Below, piece after piece: positions 58,451 through 64,000 of a stretch of 64,000 nucleotides of DNA. The stretch spans positions 62,001 to 126,000 of the forward strand of contig CAYNFM010000001.1 in assembly GCA_964396415.1 (NCBI GenBank), given 5' to 3'. Below the pieces are notes generated by a model, which had not been told where the DNA came from, ran no database searches, and saw nothing but the letters and a program-made list of their open reading frames with translations. Every line of letters begins with the position of its first letter. Within the stretch, counting starts at the first letter, position 1. The translations under genes and the position numbers were made by a program. Source of the DNA: UBA1306 sp964396415. GTDB lineage: Bacteria > Spirochaetota > Spirochaetia > Treponematales > Rectinemataceae.

Positions 58451-59467
58451 ATGCGCAAAGCGATCGCCAGCCTGTGCCCGCTCGTCCTCGCCGCGATGGG
58501 CGCCCTAGCGGCCCCCGCGCCCAAGGTCTGCGTCTTCGTGCCTGGCGTCGTATCGGGCAGCCCCATCTACGAGGAGCTCGTCGCGGGGGCGCGGCGGGCC
58601 GTCGCGGAGGTCCCCGAGGCAAGCCTGAAGGTCGTCGAGGGCGGCTTCGACCAAGCCGAATGGCTCGGAAAGCTCTCGGCCCTCGCGGCTACGGGCGAGT
58701 TCTCCCTCATCGTTTCCTCTAACGCGGCCATACCCGATCTCTGCGCGCAGGCCGCGGCCTCCTTCCCCTCGGCTCGCTTCTTCGTCGCCGACTCGTGGCT
58801 GCCGGGAAACAAGGCCATACATACGGTCCTGTACAACCAGCTCGACCAGGGCTACATGGTCGGCTATCTCGCCGGACTGGCGGCCGCGGGGAAGCTGCCG
58901 CGGTCGGGAGCCACGCACAAGGCTGGCCTCATCGTCGCCCAGCATTATCCTTCCTTCGACAAGCTTATCGCGCCGGGCTTCGAGGCCGGCCTCAAGGCTG
59001 CCGATCCCTTGGCCGTCCTCGAGACGCGAGTCCTCGGCAACTGGTACGACGCCACCAAGGCCTCGGATCTCGCCAAGGGCCTCTTCGACGCGGGGGTCGC
59101 GGCGATACTTCCCGTGGCGGGAGGGGCTGGGCAAGGCGTCGTAAGCGCCGCCGCGTCCAAGGGCAGGTACGCGCTTTGGTTCGACGACGATTCCGGCTAT
59201 CGCCTCGCTCCGGGCACCGTAATCGGCTGCGCGGTCCTCCGCCAGGAAAAACTCGTGTACGAACGGGTCAAGACCCTCCTCTCCCAAGGCAAGGACTCGC
59301 CCCTCTACGGAACGGCCGACATCGTGGGCGCCAAGGAGGGCTACGTCGATTTCGCCGAGGACGATCCCTCCTTCCAAGGACTGCCCGCCCCGGTCAAGGC
59401 GGCCTTGGGCCTGGAAGTGGCAAGGCTCAAGTCGGGAGCTCTCGTACTGCGGGTTTCCGGGCTTTGA
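58451..59467 (+). CDS. BMP/PnrA-type substrate-binding protein
   Basis: 338 residues. Signal peptide (to about residue 22, ending GALAA), then the BMP fold: VCVFVPGVVSGSPIYEELV, LYNQLDQGYMVGYLAGLAA and LWFDDDSGYRLAPGTVIGCA. No clear lipobox, though many spirochaete BMP proteins are lipoproteins, so anchoring is open. ATG 58451 with GTGAGG upstream is preferred to GTG 58436. Members bind purine nucleosides (established for PnrA). Confidence 0.85.
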   Translation: MRKAIASLCPLVLAAMGALAAPAPKVCVFVPGVVSGSPIYEELVAGARRAVAEVPEASLKVVEGGFDQAEWLGKLSALAATGEFSLIVSSNAAIPDLCAQAAASFPSARFFVADSWLPGNKAIHTVLYNQLDQGYMVGYLAGLAAAGKLPRSGATHKAGLIVAQHYPSFDKLIAPGFEAGLKAADPLAVLETRVLGNWYDATKASDLAKGLFDAGVAAILPVAGGAGQGVVSAAASKGRYALWFDDDSGYRLAPGTVIGCAVLRQEKLVYERVKTLLSQGKDSPLYGTADIVGAKEGYVDFAEDDPSFQGLPAPVKAALGLEVARLKSGALVLRVSGL

Positions 59468-59473
59468 GGCGGA

Positions 59474-60997
59474 ATGGAGCTCCTATCCGCGCGCGGAATC
59501 ACGAAATACTTCCGCGACACGCTGACCCTCGCCGACGACCGCGTCTCGCTCTCGCTCGCCGAGGGCGAGACGCGCGCCGTCGTCGGCGAGAACGGCGCCG
59601 GCAAGAGCACCCTCGCGCGCGTGATAGCCGGCCTCGTCGCCCAGGATTCGGGCGAGGTACTCGTCCGCGGCCGGCGCGTCAGGCCCGGCAGCGTCCGGGA
59701 TGCCGAATCGGCGGGGATAGGCTTCGTACCCCAAGTCTCCCTCCTGGCCGAGGATTTGACGGTCGCCGAGAACATCGTCCTCGGCCGCGAGCCGAGGTCG
59801 ATGGGCTTCTTCCTCTCGAAGCGAATGGCCTACGTCGAGACCGCGATGCTGGTCGAGCGCTTCGGCTTCAGGCTCGATCCCGAGGCCCGCGTATCGTCCT
59901 TGAGCGCCGCCGAGCGCAGGCAGGCGGACATCGTCAGGGCCCTCGCATGGGGCGGGGAAGTGGTAATCCTCGACGAGCCCACCTCGATTCTCTCCGAGAC
60001 CGAGTCCTCCGGCCTGTTCGAGCTGCTCGCCCGGCTCGCGAAGGCCGGCAAGGCCATCCTCCTCATAACCCATAGATTGTCGGAAGTGCTGCGGGCGGCC
60101 GACTCGATAACGGTGCTGCGCGACGGGGCCGTGGCGGCCGACCTCCGCGCTGACGAGGCCGACGAGGCTATTCTATCGAGCCTGATGGCGCGAAGGGGGG
60201 CTAGGATCTCGGCTCCGCGAGTCTTTACCCCGCCCCTTCCGCCCGACGGTCCCCCGGCCCTGGAGCTCCGGGACCTGCCCCTCGCCAGGGATGCCCGGCC
60301 CGCGAGCCTCTCGGTGCGAAGGGGAGAGGCGCTGGCGGTCGTCGCCCTCGCCGGCAACGGCCTCGGGCTGCTCGAGGATTACGCCTCGGGCATGGCGAAG
60401 CCGCCCGCGGGCGAGGTCCTCGTCGGGGGAGTACGACTCGCCTCCATCCGGCGAGGGCTACTCCGTTCGCGTCTTCTCGGCTACATGCCCTCGGCCAGGG
60501 AAAGAAGGGGTCTCTGCCTGCCGGCGTCGATGCGCGACAACATCCTCGCCCTGCGCGCGAGCGAGTTCCCGGTCCGCGATTGGATAGGAAGGCGGCGTCG
60601 CGACGCCGCGGCCCGCGCGGCCGCGCTCCCCTTCGGGCTCTCCGCGCAGCCGCGCCAGGCCGCCGCCTCGCTTTCAGGAGGCAACAGGCAGCGCCTCCTC
60701 CTCGCGAGGGAGCTCGACAGGCCCCGCGAGGTCCTCGTCCTGGCCGAGCCCTTGCAGAGCCTCGATCTCGCGTCGCAGGCCGAGGCCGCGGCGATCATGC
60801 GCGAATTGGCCGCGCGCGGCTCGGCCCTCCTCGTCCTCCTCTCCAATATCGAGGAGGCCATAGGCATCGCCGACCGCATAGTAGCGCTCTATCGCGGCGA
60901 GATCGTCTGGGAGGGCCGCAACGAGGGCGCTTCCGGCGCGGCCCGGTTGTTGTCCGCCATGACCGGCGCCGGCCCAGGCCGGGCTTCGACGGCATGA
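59474..60997 (+). CDS. Nucleoside/sugar-type ABC transporter ATPase (two domains)
   Basis: 507 residues, two ABC domains. The first has Walker A GENGAGKSTLARVIAG, signature LSAAERRQ, Walker B VVILDEPTS. The second has a degenerate Walker A (ALAGNGLGLLEDYASG, without the Lys) but signature LSGGNRQRLL, typical of RbsA/NupA-type CUT2 ATPases. 6 bp after the BMP gene, and overlapping the first permease (ATGA). Confidence 0.93.
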   Translation: MELLSARGITKYFRDTLTLADDRVSLSLAEGETRAVVGENGAGKSTLARVIAGLVAQDSGEVLVRGRRVRPGSVRDAESAGIGFVPQVSLLAEDLTVAENIVLGREPRSMGFFLSKRMAYVETAMLVERFGFRLDPEARVSSLSAAERRQADIVRALAWGGEVVILDEPTSILSETESSGLFELLARLAKAGKAILLITHRLSEVLRAADSITVLRDGAVAADLRADEADEAILSSLMARRGARISAPRVFTPPLPPDGPPALELRDLPLARDARPASLSVRRGEALAVVALAGNGLGLLEDYASGMAKPPAGEVLVGGVRLASIRRGLLRSRLLGYMPSARERRGLCLPASMRDNILALRASEFPVRDWIGRRRRDAAARAAALPFGLSAQPRQAAASLSGGNRQRLLLARELDRPREVLVLAEPLQSLDLASQAEAAAIMRELAARGSALLVLLSNIEEAIGIADRIVALYRGEIVWEGRNEGASGAARLLSAMTGAGPGRASTA

Positions 60998-62019
60998 GCG
61001 CGAAAACGCCGCGCTCGCTCGCCGCGCGCGCGGCGCCCCGCGTAGCCGCCCTCGGAGCCGCTCTCGTCTTCGCGGCGCTGTACGCGCTGATCGCGAGCTC
61101 CGATCCGCGCGCGGCTCTCGTCGCTTTTTTCGCGGGACCCTTTTCGAGCTCCTACTCCTTCTTCGCCCTTTTGGAATCTTCAGCGCCCCTCCTGGCCTGC
61201 GCCCTCGGGGCCTGCATCGCCTTCAGGGCCGGGGCCTTCAATCTTGGCGGAGAAGGCCAGGCCTCGGTCGGGACCTTGGCGGCGGCCCTATCGGCGGGGG
61301 CCTTGGGAGGAGTCGGGAAGCTGCCTCCCTTTCTCGGAATGGCGATCGCCATGCTCGCCGCCGCCGCCGCCGGCTCGATCCTCGCCCTTTTTTCGGCGAT
61401 CGCCGAGCGCAGGACGGGGGCTCAAGTCATGCTCACGAGCTTCCTTCTCGCCCAGGCGGCCACGATCGCGGTGGATTGGGCTATCGGCGGCCCATTGCGC
61501 GATTCGGGCTCCAATCTCCTCGCGATGCCCGCCATCGCGGCGAGAGAGCGGCTGCCCCTGCTCGCGCCTCCCTCGCCCCTGAGCCTCGCGTTTCCGATTT
61601 CCCTGGTCATGGCCGTCTGCGCCGTTTTCTTCACGAAGGGCAGCAAGGCGGGAAGCGAGATTCGGCTTCTCGGCAAGAATCCCGAGTTCGCCCGCGCGAT
61701 CGGCCTCTCGCCGAGGCTCGGCGCCTGGGCCATGGGAATAAGCGGAGCCCTCGCGGGCATGGGGGGAAGCTTCCTCGTGCTGGGTCGGACGGGCAGGGCC
61801 ATGGTCGGCATGACGGGGGGAATAGGCTGGAACGGCCTCGCGGTGGCTTTGATCGCCGGCACCGACGGCTTGGGCGCCCTTCCTTCCGCCCTTTTCTTTG
61901 CTTGGCTCGACTCCGGGTCGAGGCAAGCCTCGATTCTCGCCGACCTCTCGCCGGACGCGAGCTCGGTCCTCAAGGCGGCCGCCCTCTTCCTCATTACGGC
62001 CAAGCTGGTCGAGCCATGA
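60994..62019 (+). CDS. ABC transporter permease (CUT2/nucleoside type), subunit 1
   Basis: 341 residues. About eight transmembrane helices and the BPD_transp_2 features RAGAFNLGGEGQASVG and GISGALAGMGGSFLVLG. ATG 60994 overlaps the ATPase stop; the frame upstream to 60580 is a shadow. Forms the channel with subunit 2. Confidence 0.92.
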   Translation: MSAKTPRSLAARAAPRVAALGAALVFAALYALIASSDPRAALVAFFAGPFSSSYSFFALLESSAPLLACALGACIAFRAGAFNLGGEGQASVGTLAAALSAGALGGVGKLPPFLGMAIAMLAAAAAGSILALFSAIAERRTGAQVMLTSFLLAQAATIAVDWAIGGPLRDSGSNLLAMPAIAARERLPLLAPPSPLSLAFPISLVMAVCAVFFTKGSKAGSEIRLLGKNPEFARAIGLSPRLGAWAMGISGALAGMGGSFLVLGRTGRAMVGMTGGIGWNGLAVALIAGTDGLGALPSALFFAWLDSGSRQASILADLSPDASSVLKAAALFLITAKLVEP

Positions 62020-62873
62020 TCGCCGATAGCCTCGCCTCCCTCGGCCTTTCCGCCCTCGGCTCCGCTGCCCCCCTGGGCCTCGCCGGCCTGGGCGGCCTCG
62101 CCACCGAATCCGCGGGCTCCCTTTCGGTCGCCCTCGAAGGCTGCATGCTCGTCGGCGCCTTTTCGGCCGCGGCCGCAGCCAAGGCGACCGGCGACATGGC
62201 CTTCGGCCTGGCGGCCGGCGCGCTCGCAGGGCTCCTTTTGTCCTCGCTCGTCGGCGCTGCCGCCCTCGGCCTCAAGGCCGACGTCTTCGTGGCCGGCTTG
62301 GCCGCCAACATCTTCGCTCCAGGGATCGTCTCGGTCGTATCGCAGTCGGCCTACGGCACCAAGGGGGTCCTTACGGCCGAAGCCCTTCGCGCGGGAGACC
62401 TGGAGCGGCTCGCCATCCTCGCCTGCTCGGCCGGCATTCTCGCGCTCTTCCTTTCAAGGAGCGTCTTCGCCCTGCGGCTGCGAGCGGCGGGGGAGGGAAA
62501 CGAGATCGCCAAGGCCGCGGGGATCTCGAGCCGTCCCTACCGCTTCGCCGCCCATTTGATGGCCGGAGCCGCCTCCGGCCTCGCGGGGGCGGTCCTGGCC
62601 GCGGGGATCGGGGCCTATGTCCCGAACATGAGCAGCGGCAGGGGTTGGATAGCCCTGGTAGCGGTGTTCCTGGGCGGAAGGAAGCCCGGCGGCGTCCTCC
62701 TGGCCGCCCTCCTTTTCGGCCTGCTCTTCGCCCTCGCCGACTCCGCGCAGGGAGTCGTCTTCCCCGGGGCATCCTCCGGGGCCGAGCTGCTCCAGGCCAT
62801 TCCCTACGCGGGCACGGCGGTCGCCCTCGTGCTGTGGAAGCGGGCCGAGGGCGGTCGCAAGGGGAGTCCCTGA
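62016..62873 (+). CDS. ABC transporter permease (CUT2/nucleoside type), subunit 2
   Basis: 285 residues, about seven to eight transmembrane helices; ATESAGSLSVALEGCMLVGA and MSSGRGWIALVAVFLGGRKP are permease features of this class. ATG 62016 overlaps subunit 1 by 4 bp; its own stop overlaps the next start (TGATG). Confidence 0.92.
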   Translation: MIADSLASLGLSALGSAAPLGLAGLGGLATESAGSLSVALEGCMLVGAFSAAAAAKATGDMAFGLAAGALAGLLLSSLVGAAALGLKADVFVAGLAANIFAPGIVSVVSQSAYGTKGVLTAEALRAGDLERLAILACSAGILALFLSRSVFALRLRAAGEGNEIAKAAGISSRPYRFAAHLMAGAASGLAGAVLAAGIGAYVPNMSSGRGWIALVAVFLGGRKPGGVLLAALLFGLLFALADSAQGVVFPGASSGAELLQAIPYAGTAVALVLWKRAEGGRKGSP

Positions 62874-63460
62874 TGCCGGGTTTCGCGCATCGCATTAGGG
62901 AGAGCCTGGCCGAGCGCTTCTCCTCGACCTGGGTCCTCCTCTCGGATACTACGAACTTCCTGTCCCGCACCTCCATATTCCTCCACTACGAGTCGCAGCT
63001 GCGGGAGCTCCGCTTGAGGCTTTCTTCGCACAAGGACGACGATAGCCTGATCCGTGAAGTGAGGAAGGAGCTGACCGAGCTGCGCGCCGCCCTCCGCCTT
63101 CAGGGCTACGACCTCAGCCTGGGGAGCCTCGACCTCTCGATAAAAGGCTTTCGCAACGACTCCGCCGTGGCGGAAGGCTACAAGCGCATCGTGATCTTCA
63201 TCGGCGAGAAGGATCTCTGGTTCATCTCGGGGGAGGACAACCACCAGTCCCTCCACGACTTTCTCGAATCGGAATGCGAGCGCAGGAGGATCTCGGACAT
63301 CAGGCAAAAGCACTATCTCTGGTACCGATGGAACGACCGCCTCCTCCTCGTCTCCGGGGCCGATTCCGAGACCGCCCAGGACTTCGAGGAGCTGCAGGCC
63401 TGGGGCGAGCTGCCCGAGCACCGACTCCTCCTCCTCGGAAAGCTGAAAAGGACCAAGTAG
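62873..63460 (+). CDS. Protein of unknown function following the ABC operon
   Basis: 195 residues from ATG 62873 with GGGGAG upstream. Soluble; a helical N-terminal part (HYESQLRELRLRLSSHK) then an alpha/beta part (RIVIFIGEKDLWFISGEDNHQ). No family recognised. Its TGATG overlap makes it part of the ABC operon, although nothing in the sequence says transport. Confidence 0.7.
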   Translation: MPGFAHRIRESLAERFSSTWVLLSDTTNFLSRTSIFLHYESQLRELRLRLSSHKDDDSLIREVRKELTELRAALRLQGYDLSLGSLDLSIKGFRNDSAVAEGYKRIVIFIGEKDLWFISGEDNHQSLHDFLESECERRRISDIRQKHYLWYRWNDRLLLVSGADSETAQDFEELQAWGELPEHRLLLLGKLKRTK

Positions 63461-63470
63461 CTTCCGTCCC

Positions 63471-63520
63471 TTGACCCTTTTCCCTTCGAGTTGTATATTC
63501 CCATTAAATTGATAGGAATA
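63471..63520 (+). promoter_or_regulatory. Promoter and operator of the Rrf2-nifS operon
   Basis: TTGACC (63471-63476), 17-bp spacer, TATATT (63494-63499). The dyad TATTCC-N13-GGAATA (63496-63520) overlaps the -10, as expected of a repressor site for the regulator just downstream. Confidence 0.6.
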
Positions 63521-63531
63521 CGGGAGTAGCG

Positions 63532-63951
63532 ATGTTCTCGGTACCGACGAAAACTCAATACGGCATACGGGCCCTCGTCCATCTCGCCAGGACCGAGGCC
63601 GCGAGCGGCGCGGCTCCGGTCAGCCTGGCCAGCGCCGAGATCGCCAGGGCCGAGGGGATACCCTCGAAATACCTCGAGGGAATACTCGTCCAGCTCAAGA
63701 CGGCCGGGCTGGTCTTGAGCGAGCGGGGCAAGAACGGCGGCTACAGACTGGCCAAGCCGGCCTCCGACACGCGGATGATCGAGATCATAGAGGCCCTCGA
63801 GGGCGAGGTGAAGCCGGTCGGCTGCCTCGACGACGTAGGCGTGTGCGCGCAAGGCGATTGCTGCCTCCCGCGCGTCTTCTGGGTCGGGCTGAAGGACGCG
63901 ATCGACGGATACCTCGGTTCCAAGACCCTGCTGGACGTTCTGGAAGGCTAA
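63532..63951 (+). CDS. Rrf2-family regulator (IscR-like)
   Basis: 139 residues. Winged helix with KTQYGIRALVHLAR and SERGKNGGYRLAKPAS; then cysteines in GCLDDVGVC and GDCCLPRVFW at the place where IscR ligates a [2Fe-2S] cluster (family knowledge). A cysteine desulfurase gene follows 9 bp later, so it most likely senses Fe-S status and represses its own operon through the upstream dyad. GGGAG precedes ATG 63532. Confidence 0.88.
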   Translation: MFSVPTKTQYGIRALVHLARTEAASGAAPVSLASAEIARAEGIPSKYLEGILVQLKTAGLVLSERGKNGGYRLAKPASDTRMIEIIEALEGEVKPVGCLDDVGVCAQGDCCLPRVFWVGLKDAIDGYLGSKTLLDVLEG

Positions 63952-63960
63952 GGAGAAGGG

Positions 63961-64000
63961 ATGGACAATCGCTTCGTCTACATGGACTACAATGCCACGA
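63961..64000 (+). CDS. Cysteine desulfurase (NifS/IscS), 3' partial
   Basis: Only 13 codons are visible: NRFVYMDYNAT, the start of NifS/IscS proteins (V-Y-x-D-x-N-A-T-T). AAGGAGAAGGG precedes ATG 63961. Expected to supply sulfur for Fe-S clusters and controlled by the adjacent Rrf2 protein. Confidence 0.8.
   Translation, partial: MDNRFVYMDYNAT

Noticed and set aside
1..64000. tRNA, rRNA, CRISPR arrays, insertion sequences, prophage
   Set aside because: None found on reading; the two Xer-type recombinases are chromosomal housekeeping types, not phage integrases next to an attachment site.

Overview
This is GC-rich, gene-dense DNA from a spirochaete, most likely a member of the Treponema/Spirochaeta lineage. 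The assignment rests on gene order, FlbB/FlbD-type flagellar genes, a FliY-type switch protein and a FlgE hook protein carrying the Lys/Cys pair used for spirochaete hook cross-linking. The run ftsZ, xer, dprA, topA, xer, hslVU, flgB is, from memory, the treponeme order. No tRNA, rRNA, insertion sequence or CRISPR array was seen.

Layout. 1-1600: a partner-switching module (SpoIIE phosphatase cut by the window edge, STAS antagonist, HATPase kinase). 1647-4886 (minus): an MFS transporter, a PilZ-like protein and a membrane-anchored unknown. 4943-7013: an HD phosphohydrolase and a ComFB-domain protein, with a small unknown convergent to them. 7244-7610: the control region of the division cluster. 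7611-16382: a reduced dcw cluster (mraZ, rsmH, ftsL, murF, mraY, ftsW, ftsQ, ftsA, ftsZ). 16385-23597: two Xer recombinases around dprA and topA, then hslVU. 23661-46045: a joined flagellar supercluster from flgB to flhG. 46148-53034: a membrane protein, the flagellar sigma factor, a FapA-type protein, two small proteins, and an Hsp70 with its own J-protein. 53041-55384 (minus): murD and an unknown gene. 55489-58330 (minus): an AEC permease, an FGGY kinase and a MerR regulator. 58451-62873: a BMP-type ABC importer, with an unknown gene at its end. 63532-64000: an Rrf2 regulator and the start of a cysteine desulfurase.

How it works together. About 45 kb (7.6-53.0 kb) reads in one direction with many 1-20 bp overlaps, so division, chromosome handling, proteolysis and motility genes may share long transcripts. 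Internal control points are visible: a promoter with four MraZ repeats before mraZ, sigma-28-like promoters before flgB and fliL, a promoter before fliO, a palindrome ahead of the fliA pair, and a base-paired RNA element between fliE and fliF. The flagellar set covers rod, MS ring, switch, export gate, hook and placement GTPases, but motA and motB are missing from their usual place between flbD and fliL.

Most notable for follow-up: the fliE-fliF RNA element; an apparent CTG start for ftsA; MraZ boxes in 10-bp phase; three minus-strand genes that look leaderless; perfect palindromes inserted in frame inside weakly constrained protein segments; and an Hsp70/J-HEAT pair attached to the flagellar sigma-factor region.
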